A DNA stretch of 64,000 bases from JABFRJ01 sp031374735. Lineage in GTDB: Bacteria; Pseudomonadota; Alphaproteobacteria; Rhizobiales; Hyphomicrobiaceae. The notes beneath the pieces are model-generated. The model did no database searches. It saw only the letters and a list, made by a program, of their open reading frames with translations, and was not told the DNA's origin. The position numbers and the translations under genes were made by a program. Below are positions 36,439-45,377 of the stretch, piece by piece. The stretch spans positions 1 to 64,000 of the forward strand of contig JANMGQ010000066.1 of assembly GCA_031374735.1 (NCBI GenBank). The letters run 5' to 3'. Each line of letters begins with the position of its first letter. The stretch's first letter is position 1.

Positions 36439-36569
36439 CAGCGCGAATGCGCTGAGCCGGTTCCACGGAACCGGCCGGGCGGGAGCATGTTTCTCCCCAT
36501 CTCAGGCGCCCGATCAGGCGCCGAACGTGCGCCCTAGGCGCGTGCCGTTGCGGGCTCTATACCCGCGCC
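36439..36569 (+). ncRNA. Hairpin-rich intergenic RNA/leader candidate upstream of metG
   Basis: Six consecutive stem-loops can be read: CAGCGC-GAAT-GCGCTG (36439-36454); GCCGGTTCC-AC-GGAACCGGC (36456-36475); GGGAG-CATGTTT-CTCCC (36481-36497); GGCGCC-CGATCA-GGCGCC (about 36505-36522); GCGCC-CTA-GGCGC; and GCGGG-CTCTATA-CCCGC just before the metG ribosome site. The stretch between the ABC gene and metG has no open frame. It could be a 5' leader of metG or a trans-acting sRNA gene; no known family is claimed. Confidence 0.4.
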
Positions 36570-36602
36570 AATCGAATCCCCTTTACCTTCCGGAGCCCTC
36601 CC

Positions 36603-38204
36603 ATGAGCGGCCAATCTGCAAAATCGCGCTTCTATCTGACCACGCCGATCTTCTATCCCAACGGTGATCCGCACATCGGCCACGCCTATACGGCCATCGT
36701 GACCGACGCGATCGCGCGCTTTGAGCGTCTTGATGGCAAGAACGTGTTTCATCTGACCGGCACCGACGAGCACGGCCTCAAAATGAAGCAGACCGCCATC
36801 GAGCAGAAGATAACGCCGCTGGAGTTGGCGACCAAAAACTCGAATCGTTTTCGAGAACTGATGACAGCGCTGGGCACGGGCCACGACGACTACATCCGCA
36901 CGACCGAGGCGCGCCACCACGAGGCGTGCAAGGAGCTGTGGAAGCGCATGGAGAAAAACGGCGACATCTACGTGTCGAAGTACGCGGGCTGGTATTCGGT
37001 GCGCCAGGAGGCTTACTTCGACGAGGCCGAGACCACCAAGGGAGAGGACGGCATTCGCCGCGAACCCCTGGGCTCACCCGTTGAATGGACCGAGGAGGAG
37101 ACATATTTCTTCCGCCTGTCGAAGTATCAGGACAAGCTGCTCGCGCACTACGAGTCCCACCCCGAATTCATCCTGCCGCCCGAGCGGCGCAACGAGGTCG
37201 CCAGCTTCGTCAAGGGTGGATTGAATGATCTGTCGATCTCGCGCGGGTCGCTTGACTGGGGCATCCAGGTGCCCGGCAACGACAAGCACGTGATGTACGT
37301 GTGGGTCGACGCGCTCAACAATTACGTGACAGCGACCGGCGTCCTGAACGGCGACGGTAAAGGCCCGCGCGCGGACTATTGGCCCTGCAACTTGCACGTT
37401 ATCGGCAAGGACATCGTGCGCTTCCACGCGGTGTATTGGCCGGCGTTCCTCATGAGCGCAGGCTTGCCGCTGCCCAAGCGCGTGTTTGCCCACGGCTTCC
37501 TGTACAATCGCGGGGAGAAGATGAGCAAATCGGTCGGCAACGTCATCGACCCCTTCAATCTGGTCGAGGCCTTCGGCCGCGACGCCGTGCGCTATTTCTT
37601 TCTGCGCGAAACTGCGTTCGGGCAAGACGGCAGCTACTCGGACGAAGCCATCATCAACCGCATGAACGCGGATCTCGCCAACAACTTGGGCAACCTTGCG
37701 CAGCGCTCGCTGTCGATGATCGCCAAGAACTTCGAGGGCGTGGTGCAGCAGCCGGAAGCCTTCAGCGACACCGATAAGGCGCTGCTATCAGCCGTCGATG
37801 CGCTTTATGCGACGGCGCGCACGGCCATGAACGAGCAGGCGATCAAGGTCTGGCTCGATGCCGTGTGGAACGTGCTGTTCGAGGCCAACGCTTACTTTGA
37901 CAAGGAGCGCCCTTTCGACAAAGCCTTAACGCCAGAGCGTCGGGGAACCATCCTCTACGTCACGGCCGACGTCGTCAGGCAGGTCGCGATCCTGATCCAG
38001 CCAGCGATGCCAGAGAGCGCAGGCAAACTGCTCGACCTGCTCGCGATCCCGGAAGGCGAACGCACGTTTGCCCATCTGAGTGCAGCGCATCGCCTAAAAG
38101 CCGGTACAAAATTGCCGGCGCCGACTGGCGTGTTCCCACGCTGGATCAGCCCCGAGGAGCAAGCCAAGCGCGCCGGCCAAGCCAAGCCGGGGAAGAAGAC
38201 GTAA
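36603..38204 (+). CDS. metG: Methionyl-tRNA synthetase
   Basis: 533 aa, class I synthetase of the MetG1 short type. Signature PNGDPHIGHAYTAIVTDAIARFERLDG (HIGH motif near residue 20) and GEKMSKSVGNVIDPF (KMSKS). The stretch KHVMYVWVDALNNYVTATG is family-typical. The zinc knuckle cysteines of the larger MetG are not seen, as expected for this type. No C-terminal tRNA-binding extension. An ATG preceded by GGAG at 36590s. Follows a structured leader. Confidence 0.97.
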   Translation: MSGQSAKSRFYLTTPIFYPNGDPHIGHAYTAIVTDAIARFERLDGKNVFHLTGTDEHGLKMKQTAIEQKITPLELATKNSNRFRELMTALGTGHDDYIRTTEARHHEACKELWKRMEKNGDIYVSKYAGWYSVRQEAYFDEAETTKGEDGIRREPLGSPVEWTEEETYFFRLSKYQDKLLAHYESHPEFILPPERRNEVASFVKGGLNDLSISRGSLDWGIQVPGNDKHVMYVWVDALNNYVTATGVLNGDGKGPRADYWPCNLHVIGKDIVRFHAVYWPAFLMSAGLPLPKRVFAHGFLYNRGEKMSKSVGNVIDPFNLVEAFGRDAVRYFFLRETAFGQDGSYSDEAIINRMNADLANNLGNLAQRSLSMIAKNFEGVVQQPEAFSDTDKALLSAVDALYATARTAMNEQAIKVWLDAVWNVLFEANAYFDKERPFDKALTPERRGTILYVTADVVRQVAILIQPAMPESAGKLLDLLAIPEGERTFAHLSAAHRLKAGTKLPAPTGVFPRWISPEEQAKRAGQAKPGKKT

Positions 38205-38234
38205 GGGAAAAGTGGCAATAGGCGAAGACGCCAC

Positions 38235-39272
38235 TCACTCCTCAGCGTCCTTGGCCGTTTCGCCGCTGCGGCGGTCGGCCTTGGCGCGCAGATCGACGGC
38301 GCGCTTGAAGAGCTCGCCAACCGGTTCCGCGTGGCGCAGGCGCAGGTTCGGTGGGTAAAGGCGCAGCGCCGCCTCCGAGCGGATCAATCCGCGGCGGTCG
38401 AGACTGTTCGAGAGCCAGAAGAAGCCGCCCCCGACCAGCATTGGCATCAGCAAGACCGCGATTGTCACCTTGGATCGCGCCAGACTTGAGACTTGCTGCA
38501 GGTGCAATGCGGACAACAGGCTGAAAGCCATCACGCCGGTTGCGACCCCGAGCCATCCGGGCGCGCGCATGCCGTTGACGAAGAAGCCGAACATCGTTGC
38601 CTCATCGGCGAGTTCGTAAAGCAGGGTGACCCCGAACGCGATGGCCGCGTGCTGCGCGAACCGCCACTGCGCGCGGATGATGCGCGTGAGCAGCGACCAG
38701 GCCGCAATCCAGCCGCCAAGCAGCGAGAAGGGCAGCAGCACGCCCGCCACCGCGTCTGTCAGAAGATCTTGCGGCGCGCCGAGCCAACGCTCGTAGATGG
38801 CATGGCCTGCAACGGCGGCGCCGAAGATGGTCGCCCACACAATGGGATGCGCGAAGGGCCGCTTGCGTGGCTTGCCCTCGACCAGCTCCGGCGGCAGAGC
38901 GCCCTCGGCCGTGCGCACGCGCACGGTGCTGCGGCCAATGCGAAACCGTTCGTCCGGCAGGGCGACGCCTGAGGCGCTGCGATGCTGTTTGCCACCGACG
39001 ACAATGCCACTGATCGATCCCGTATCGCTGACGCGTGCGGTGCCGGATGGCGTGATTTCGAGAATGGCGTGCATCGGCGCGACGTAGGGGTCATCTATCG
39101 TCACGTCGCAGGTCATGCTGCGCCCAATGGTGATCGGCGACTTTGACTGTGGAAATCGAAAGCGCTCGCGGACGATGCCGTCGGCATCGATCACATCGAT
39201 GACGGTCTTGCCGAGTAATTCTGGCCGTGGAGCCCGGGCGTCCAACGGGACATCTTGCACAGGGGCGCTCAT
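38235..39272 (-). CDS. FHA-domain membrane protein
   Basis: 345 aa. FHA domain in residues 25-125 (SPITIGRSMTCDVTIDDPYVAPMHAILEI, then VSDTGSISGIVVGGK), recognising phosphothreonine in partner proteins; followed by a Pro/Lys-rich linker and five hydrophobic segments (HPIVWATIFGAAVAGHAIY, GVLLPFSLLGGWIAAWSLL, HAAIAFGVTLLYELA, LGVATGVMAFSLLSAL, VTIAVLLMPMLVGGGFF). The start overlaps the protease stop by 4 bases (ATGA), so the two are co-translated. A membrane-bound phosphopeptide reader acting with a protease is suggested, partner kinase not in the window. Confidence 0.83.
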   Translation of the reverse strand: MSAPVQDVPLDARAPRPELLGKTVIDVIDADGIVRERFRFPQSKSPITIGRSMTCDVTIDDPYVAPMHAILEITPSGTARVSDTGSISGIVVGGKQHRSASGVALPDERFRIGRSTVRVRTAEGALPPELVEGKPRKRPFAHPIVWATIFGAAVAGHAIYERWLGAPQDLLTDAVAGVLLPFSLLGGWIAAWSLLTRIIRAQWRFAQHAAIAFGVTLLYELADEATMFGFFVNGMRAPGWLGVATGVMAFSLLSALHLQQVSSLARSKVTIAVLLMPMLVGGGFFWLSNSLDRRGLIRSEAALRLYPPNLRLRHAEPVGELFKRAVDLRAKADRRSGETAKDAEE

Positions 39273-40621
39273 GCCTTGCGCTCCATGGCAACGACGAAGC
39301 TCTGAATGAAGGTCATGCCGGCCTCGAATTCCATACCGCTCATATCGAGGCTCGAGGTGAAGCCGTGCGAGGTGCCGCTGACGCTCGTCACGCGCACACT
39401 GAAATCATAGAGGCCGGCGAGCTTGCGGTATGCGCGCGTGCAGATGGAGACATCGGCATCGAAGCCCTTGAGGGCGACGACTTTGGACTCGCAAGTCAGT
39501 GGTCCGACATGGCGTTGGTTGCCAGGCGTGACGAAACCGCCGCCGCCGGCCGACAGACGATGTGCGAAACGCCACGCATCGAGTTTGGCCGATGTGAGTA
39601 CGGTATGGGCGTAGGCGAAGTTTCCGGTCGCAAGCGATTGTCCAAGGTAAATCTGCGCCTTGGCCGAGCAGGTGATCCGCACGGCCTGTACGGGCGCTGT
39701 TGCAGATGCCGAGGCGTTGGCGCTGCAATCGACGAAGGGCGCGAGTTTACCGGGTAGTGTGTAGCCGGATGTGACCTCGGTCGGGACGCCGCGACCGAGT
39801 CCGGCCAGCAGGGCTGAGGCGTGCGCGCGTGCTTGTGTGGCGATGGCTTTGTCGAGCGCTTTCCCATCGGCCTTGGCCGCGACCGTCGATGTGACGAGGG
39901 CGCGCGCATGGTCTGCCGGCACAAAGAAGCTGATCGACTGCTGAAACCTGTAGTGCGAGACGTTGACGCCCAGCACCTCTCCCGAACTGTTGAGCGCGGG
40001 ACCGCCGGACATGCCGCCATTGAGCGCGCCGGAATAGTGGATGCGCGGCACGAACTGGCCCTCCACCTGCCCGTTCGAGACGCCTTCGGTGATGGTCAAT
40101 CCGACATCGAGGGGGTAGCCGATCGAGTAGGCGCGTTCACCCTTGCCGGGCTTGCCCTCGGCAAATGTCAGCGGCTGCGGGGCATGGTCGGCGGCAAAGG
40201 CAATCGCGAGGTCGTTGCGCACGTCGACCGCCAGCACCTTCAACACACCAGACTTGCCATCCTGCGTCTTGTATTCGAGGCGATACTTGGCGGGGTCCTG
40301 CACGTGGTCTGCGACCACATGATAGTTGGTCACGAAGTATCCGCCCGGCGCGGCCGCAAAGCCGGTGCCGTGAAAGGTTGGCGCTGTGCTGGTTGAAACG
40401 AAGCCGTTGACTTGGATGACCGATGGACGTGTGCGGTCCAGAATGGAGCGTGCGCTGTCTGTGGCACTTGCCGGCATTGGCGGATTGGCCAGGGCTGCCG
40501 GGATGGACTGTGCAGCGGGCTGCGCCAAGGCGGAGACAACGCCGGTCATCACGTTGCTTGCGATCAGGAGTGTCGATACACGTCTGCGCCGCGCCATGCG
40601 TTCGATCCCAACCAAGTCCAT
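39269..40621 (-). CDS. Trypsin-like (S1C/DegP-type) exported serine protease
   Basis: 450 aa. Exported (a second start at 40597, MARRRRVSTLLIASNVMTGVVSALAQP, gives a clean signal peptide). Catalytic triad visible: His in FVTNYHVVADHV, Asp in VRNDLAIAFAADHA and Ser in GALNGGMSGGPALNSSGE. The C-terminal 200 residues have no PDZ signature but are Ala/Thr-rich and contain two Cys in CSANASASATAPVQAVRITC. Co-translated with the FHA protein. Likely an envelope quality-control or signalling protease. Confidence 0.83.
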   Translation of the reverse strand: MDLVGIERMARRRRVSTLLIASNVMTGVVSALAQPAAQSIPAALANPPMPASATDSARSILDRTRPSVIQVNGFVSTSTAPTFHGTGFAAAPGGYFVTNYHVVADHVQDPAKYRLEYKTQDGKSGVLKVLAVDVRNDLAIAFAADHAPQPLTFAEGKPGKGERAYSIGYPLDVGLTITEGVSNGQVEGQFVPRIHYSGALNGGMSGGPALNSSGEVLGVNVSHYRFQQSISFFVPADHARALVTSTVAAKADGKALDKAIATQARAHASALLAGLGRGVPTEVTSGYTLPGKLAPFVDCSANASASATAPVQAVRITCSAKAQIYLGQSLATGNFAYAHTVLTSAKLDAWRFAHRLSAGGGGFVTPGNQRHVGPLTCESKVVALKGFDADVSICTRAYRKLAGLYDFSVRVTSVSGTSHGFTSSLDMSGMEFEAGMTFIQSFVVAMERKA

Positions 40622-41052
40622 TCACCCTACGACAGCGCCGGCTGTGCCGCCAACAGGCCCCGCGGATCCGTAACAGGGTTTGCAAGAAGCCTGCCCGCCC
40701 TCACTCGCGCAACGCTGTGGCAAATGGGTGTCATACCGGCGCCTGAAGGGCAAAAATCGTTGGTCTGAAGGGTAACGCACGCATCGGGAGTTCGTCAGCC
40801 ATGCCCGCACCGCTATCCGTCCACGAGGTCATCCTAGTCCTCGGTGGTGAGGTGGCGCGCGCCGTTGGCTCTCTGCACCAGCAGCGCGTCCTGCTCATTG
40901 TGATCGTGCGCGCGCCAGTGCCAGGTGAACACGGTTGTGGCGTCTTCAACCTTTTCCTCGCCGAGTTTGAGCCGCTCGCGGTCACGACGCTGCCGGCGTC
41001 CGAAACTGGGACGACACAGATCGCCCGACGGGCGCGCGGTTCACTCAATGGT
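40622..41052. other. Gap with no supported gene
   Basis: About 430 bases between the protease start and the ExoR-like stop. A minus-strand frame ending at the TAG at 40834 stays open to about 41040 and has a charged, coding-like composition (LKLGEEKVEDATTVFTWHW) but no ATG, GTG or TTG start at its upstream end. The plus-strand frame at 40801 has a start but no recognisable features. Possibly a gene remnant. No promoter or RNA signal identified. Confidence 0.35.
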
Positions 41053-42153
41053 TCAGCGCTGTGGGGGCCGCGTGGCGGGCGGCGGTCCGGTTAGTCCCAG
41101 TGAAGGCTGGCCCAAAGACGGTTGGCCGAGAGAGGGCTGCGATGCCGACGTGACGCCAGACGGCGGCGCGATGGTCGAGGCTGACGGTGGCGCCGTTCCA
41201 TGCTGTGGCAAGTCGAGACGTTCGCCATTCGAGCAGACCCGCGTCGGCGCCGCATCGCCGCGCCGGCCGAGCCCCATGGGCTGCTCGACGGACTGCCGGG
41301 GAACCGCAAACATCTTGCGCCACGTCGCGACAAGCCCTTTGGACTTTTCGCGCGCATCCTTGGGCGAGCTGCAGAAGATGTTCTGATAGATGTCCTCGAT
41401 CCAGATGCGGTCAGATGACGAAGCCGATTCGACCGCCATCTTGATCAGGCCGAGCGCCTGCGCATGGTCCTGCTTGATGTATTTGCCGCGCGCCATCAGG
41501 TCAGCCAGCACCGCCTGCGCACCGGGATGACCTTCCTTGGCGAGCTTCTGCAGATAATGCAGGCCCGTCGGGCGATCGATGTCGCTGGGTATGAACATTT
41601 TCGCCAGCTCGAACTGCGCGTCTGGTTCGTTGAAGAACGTCGCCGCGTGGCGCAGATACTCGACCGCGCGTTGTTCGTCGGGGCGCAGGGCGATCTCGGG
41701 CAACCCGTCGCGCACATACAAGGCAACGGCTGTCAGCGCCTTGGCGACGAACGGGGCCTTCTTGAGGTCATCAGGGTCGATGTCGGCATTCTCGTCGGCG
41801 AGCTTCTGGAAGAACATGTACGCCTTCGAGTGGTCCGTCTGCGTGCTGGAGTTGTCGGCCAGCATGCGGCCCAGATAGAACTCGGCAAAGAAGCCTTGCT
41901 GCGTATCCTTCTTGGCGATCACATACTCGAACGCGGGGATCGCGATCTCGTAGAAGCCCGAGCGGTAGGCGCCAAGACCCTGCTCGAACGCATCGCGCGT
42001 GCTTTTGTATGTGAGGTCGCGCGCCGCTGCTGATGTCACGAGACCGGCCAATGGCGCTTGCAGCCATGCCGACACGATCGCGGGCGCGACGTTGCCTCCG
42101 GCGAGCAGCAGAGCGGTTAGCGCGATGCGCTTAGATGTTCGCGTGGCAAACAC
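41053..42153 (-). CDS. ExoR-like Sel1-repeat exported protein
   Basis: 366 aa from a GTG at 42153 with AAAGG 6 bases upstream; an ATG at 42282 is possible but adds a non-signal-like 43 residues. A hydrophobic stretch (IALTALLLAGGNVAPAIVSA) looks like a signal sequence. Sel1/TPR-like repeats follow: FAEFYLGRMLADNSS, YLRHAATFFNEPDAQFELAKMFI, HYLQKLAKEGHPGAQAVLADLMARG. The middle closely resembles Sinorhizobium ExoR, the periplasmic inhibitor of the ExoS/ChvI two-component system controlling exopolysaccharide and motility. The C-terminal tail (PSLGQ repeats, Pro/Ser/Thr-rich) is extra. No exoS/chvI in the window. Confidence 0.72.
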   Translation of the reverse strand: MFATRTSKRIALTALLLAGGNVAPAIVSAWLQAPLAGLVTSAAARDLTYKSTRDAFEQGLGAYRSGFYEIAIPAFEYVIAKKDTQQGFFAEFYLGRMLADNSSTQTDHSKAYMFFQKLADENADIDPDDLKKAPFVAKALTAVALYVRDGLPEIALRPDEQRAVEYLRHAATFFNEPDAQFELAKMFIPSDIDRPTGLHYLQKLAKEGHPGAQAVLADLMARGKYIKQDHAQALGLIKMAVESASSSDRIWIEDIYQNIFCSSPKDAREKSKGLVATWRKMFAVPRQSVEQPMGLGRRGDAAPTRVCSNGERLDLPQHGTAPPSASTIAPPSGVTSASQPSLGQPSLGQPSLGLTGPPPATRPPQR

Positions 42154-42962
42154 GGTCGGCCTTTCCACCAACTTGAACAATCGCGCCGTCGATGGCGGGT
42201 TCAGGCTGGTCAGGATACTTGCGCACAGCGCCAGTGATGTGGAGGATATCGAGAGCAGGCGCGGCTTTGGGCCGGCGTTCACGCTCGAGGTTTGTTGGGT
42301 CTAGATTTGTTGGGGCCCGGGTTTGCGGGCCAGAATCCCACAAGCTTGGGGCGGCCTCGCTCGAACGCATCCGGTACGACGCGTACGCTTGGGCGCGATC
42401 ACCGAACGCGCGGCGACAGGTGATTGCCTGTCGCACAGGACCACTCAGGGTCGGACAACTCATTGTGGCCACCTTGACGATGGCCCCCACGGGTGCGCGC
42501 TGGCTTCTGCAGCTAACGGCACCGCCCAAAGTATATATAGGAGCGGAATCGACTGCGGCAAGCTGCTGATTTTTATCCAACTTCACATCTTTGAGATGGG
42601 CGCAGAGACGGGCCTCGATACGGGCAACTGTCACGTGCCGGGCGGTCGCGATTTGCATGGGCTGGGGCATTATGGCTTGGAGCATGGCGGGTCCGGGCAG
42701 CGCGACTGCGGTTCTCAAAGCACACACCACGCTGCCGCTTGGCTGCGGCTGCTCAATAGGTCTTGCTTGTGGATGGGCAACACACACGTTACCTGGCCGG
42801 TTGGATCCGGCAACCCGTCGCGTTCTTTCCCCCTCCTCCGGTCAGTTAAGCCGTTCATTCGTCGCGCCAACGTCTTCGGGCCGGTTTATGGCTCAAAGGT
42901 GGCGCCCAGTCCGCAGTTCGTTGCTGGTTCGCAACACGCGCACAGCCGTCGACGGCGCGCGT
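42154..42962. other. Long gap, no supported gene
   Basis: About 800 bases, the largest non-coding stretch of this half. Plus-strand frame 42323-43009 and the minus-strand frame 42131-42787 overlap each other and have poor composition (Arg/Ser/His-rich, repeated NLDPTNLE), so neither is called. The motif TTTGTTGGG occurs twice (about 42290 and 42306). Upstream promoter region of the ExoR-like gene should be here; I see no reliable boxes. Confidence 0.4.
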
Positions 42963-43265
42963 TCATCTTAAGCGATACCCGATCGCATCTGAACGGTCTT
43001 TGCTGGTGAAGGCACGCCTGATGACGACGCTGACGCCAGCGATGATCGCGGGCAAAGCAAACGCCAGTGCGACCGTGAGAGCTTCGGCGACCCAGGCGCT
43101 GGGCCATGACGTGGACCAGCCTGCTGCGCTGGCGGACAGGTCCAGCCCTGCAGATGCAGCGGATGGATGGATCAGGATGCCCAACACCACCAACGCTGCG
43201 AACCTTTCTGGCACGGGGTTGCCAAGGGCAAACGCATACCGATCTGGCGGACGCAACAGACGCAT
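42963..43265 (-). CDS. Small exported or membrane protein, unknown
   Basis: 100 aa from the ATG at 43265, which is preceded by GGGAGG 4 bases upstream, a strong ribosome site that decides the start. The N-terminal part (LVVLGILIHPSAASAG) looks like a signal/anchor, and a second hydrophobic segment (ALTVALAFALPAIIAGVSVVI) is followed by a basic tail RRAFTSKDRSDAIGYRLR. So it may span the membrane with a cytoplasmic C-terminus. No family recognised; stands alone between the ExoR gap and the glycosyltransferase. Confidence 0.5.
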   Translation of the reverse strand: MRLLRPPDRYAFALGNPVPERFAALVVLGILIHPSAASAGLDLSASAAGWSTSWPSAWVAEALTVALAFALPAIIAGVSVVIRRAFTSKDRSDAIGYRLR

Positions 43266-43509
43266 AACACCTCCCGCGGGTCGGTTGAGCCAACGCTCCG
43301 GCCCGCACGAGCGACCCAAAGCCCGATGCCCGGGGCCGCATGTCCGCGTGTTAAAGGTTCAAGACGACGGCCTAAGGGCGTGATCGCGGCCGGATGGGGG
43401 CAATCTGCGTTCTTGATCGAGGTGGGCCTTCAACGGCGTCTGTGGCACAAGCAAGAGCCAATGTTTCGGCTCGGGCTGATCCGCGCTTGGATGCTTTTAG
43501 GAAGGTTTC

Positions 43510-44931
43510 ATGTTGCCGCGTCGCTTTGATTTGAACGCTGCGTTGATCGGCGCACTCTCGATTTTCACCCTCGTGCATTTGATCTGGATCCTTTTCCGGC
43601 TGCCTCTGCCTCTGCAGATTGATCCCAACGAGGCCTGGAATGCCTGGCACGCCGCATCGGCCATGGGCACGTCAGCCGGAGGGGCACGTCCACTCTATCC
43701 GAGCGGCAACGAGCTGATCTTGAACAACTACCCGCCGCTGTCGTTCTACATTGTCGGCGTGCTCGGGAGTTTGATCGGCGATAACATTCTCGCTGGCCGC
43801 ATCTTATCGCTGCTGTCGACGATCGCCATTGGCGGCTGCGTCGCCATCCTGATCGTCCGGCTCGGCGGGGCTCCCCTTGGAGCGGTCCTTGGCGCTCTGT
43901 TCTGGCTCAGCTCCATGTTTCGGTTTGCCGCCGATTACGTGGGGGCGAACGATCCCGCATTGCTGGGTCTAGCCGTGATGATGACAGGGCTGACCTGGTA
44001 CGTGGCGCAGGTCGAACGCGATCGATCGATCCTTCTGCCGCTGGTGCTCATAGTGTGCGCCGGCTTCATCAAACACAACCTGATCGTGTTGCCGTTGGCA
44101 GCTTTCTATTGGCATGCCAGCCGGCGCGGCATTCTGCCCGCAGCGCGTGCCGCCTTTGGCGGAGGCGTGCTCGCCGCCATGATGTTGTGGGCCTGCCACG
44201 TGCTCTACGGCGCCGACTTCATCGCGAACCTCACCCTGCCACGCGAGATCCGCCTGATGCGCGTCGTGGAGCACCTCAACCGGCTGCAATTCATTGCAGC
44301 CGGCGTCGTGGTCTGGGGCGTCTGGGCCCAGGCGCGCCCGCGCGGTCCGGCAGTCGCATTCACCGCGGTGTGGTTGGCCCTCGGCTTCGCTTCCTATGGC
44401 CTGCAGAAAATGTCGCCCGGCGTCGGCATCAATGCCCTGTTCGAGATGTGGATCGGCGCGGCCGTCGGTTTCGGGCTTGCGGTTCCGGTTCTTGTCCAGC
44501 GCGCGGTGACCGAAGGTCTTGGGGCGAGGGTGGCGCTGGCTTTGATATCGGCCGCGGTGCTGGCGCGACTGCTTGCCGATCCCAACGTCGAACCCTACCG
44601 CGTCGGATCGGCCGCGTTTCGCAATCAGATCCGTGAGCGCGTTGTCGCAATGGCCGACGAAATTGAGGTGGTGCGTCGTATCACGACCCCGGTGATGTGC
44701 TCTGTTCCAACCGTTTGCTATCGCGCGGGGAAGCCCTTCATCTACGATAACTATGCGACCACGACGCGGCTTAAGACGGGGCACCTCTCGATTGCGCGTT
44801 TGGCTGAGTTACTTGCACCCATGCAGCTGCTTGTCCGCTACAACGACCCAAAAGTGACGTGGAGCCGAAGCACGAGGCCGGCCGGAACCGTCGGCGTAAC
44901 GCTTCCGCTCGGCCCTCCCAAATCACGCTGA
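43510..44931 (+). CDS. GT39/GT83-like multi-pass membrane glycosyltransferase
   Basis: 473 aa with about ten hydrophobic segments. After the first helix (AALIGALSIFTLVHLIWILF) comes an acidic first loop QIDPNEAWNAWHA, the position where the ArnT/PMT/GT-C catalytic Asp/Glu lies, and LNNYPPLSFYIVGVLG in the second. Later stretches FAADYVGANDPALLGLAVMM and GFIKHNLIVLPLAAFYWH repeat the GT-C pattern. It would transfer a sugar from a polyprenyl-phosphate donor to a lipid or protein on the periplasmic face. Acceptor unknown; no neighbouring glycan genes. Confidence 0.75.
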   Translation: MLPRRFDLNAALIGALSIFTLVHLIWILFRLPLPLQIDPNEAWNAWHAASAMGTSAGGARPLYPSGNELILNNYPPLSFYIVGVLGSLIGDNILAGRILSLLSTIAIGGCVAILIVRLGGAPLGAVLGALFWLSSMFRFAADYVGANDPALLGLAVMMTGLTWYVAQVERDRSILLPLVLIVCAGFIKHNLIVLPLAAFYWHASRRGILPAARAAFGGGVLAAMMLWACHVLYGADFIANLTLPREIRLMRVVEHLNRLQFIAAGVVVWGVWAQARPRGPAVAFTAVWLALGFASYGLQKMSPGVGINALFEMWIGAAVGFGLAVPVLVQRAVTEGLGARVALALISAAVLARLLADPNVEPYRVGSAAFRNQIRERVVAMADEIEVVRRITTPVMCSVPTVCYRAGKPFIYDNYATTTRLKTGHLSIARLAELLAPMQLLVRYNDPKVTWSRSTRPAGTVGVTLPLGPPKSR

Positions 44932-45377
44932 CGCAGCGTCTCGTGCAACATCGTGAACAATGTTTCGAGGCGCTGTGCCATTGTGATGCGATCGCCGCCG
45001 AATGGCCGCGCCTTTGCCTAGATCTGGTCACGATCCGGGCCGACAACGCGAGCACTGTTTCGCTGGTCCTGCGGTGAAGCGCCTCCGACCTACCACAGTC
45101 GGGCATCCCCAAGGGACCACAGGATTACCACCGATCGGGTCCTCCCCCCGCATCGGTGGGGGGCGGCGGCTCTACTCCAAGGCTCTCGAAACAGAGCTGT
45201 GTCGCCGCCCAAAACGACCCGTTGCCGGAAGATGCGGCGCTCCCGCACCGCCACACACCTCCCTCCCCGACGCGAGGGTGTCGCCCCTTCCGGCAACGGA
45301 CTTTCTTTATTGCGTGTGGCGACTCCCCTGCGGGGAGCCGGCCGCCTCACGCGGAGCCCCCCTCAACCCAGCCCCCC
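44932..45377. other. Non-coding block with several inverted repeats
   Basis: CCACCGAT at 45128 and ATCGGTGG at 45152 are inverted; CCCCCC (45144) and GGGGGG (45158) form a short GC hairpin; CCGTTGCCGGAAG (45219-45231) is perfectly inverted at CTTCCGGCAACGG (45287-45299) with 55 bases between; CTCCCC-TGC-GGGGAG lies near 45323. A 15-base tandem duplication GCCCCCCTCAACCCA at 45356-45370 and 45371-45385 covers the truB stop. No gene is supported. Confidence 0.5.

Noticed and set aside
40801..41094. Plus-strand 97-aa candidate
   Set aside because: No ribosome site and no feature; overlaps the end of the ExoR-like gene on the opposite strand.
42323..43009. Plus-strand 228-codon frame in the large gap
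   Set aside because: Low-complexity, no ribosome site, overlaps another frame on the opposite strand; no homolog-like motif.
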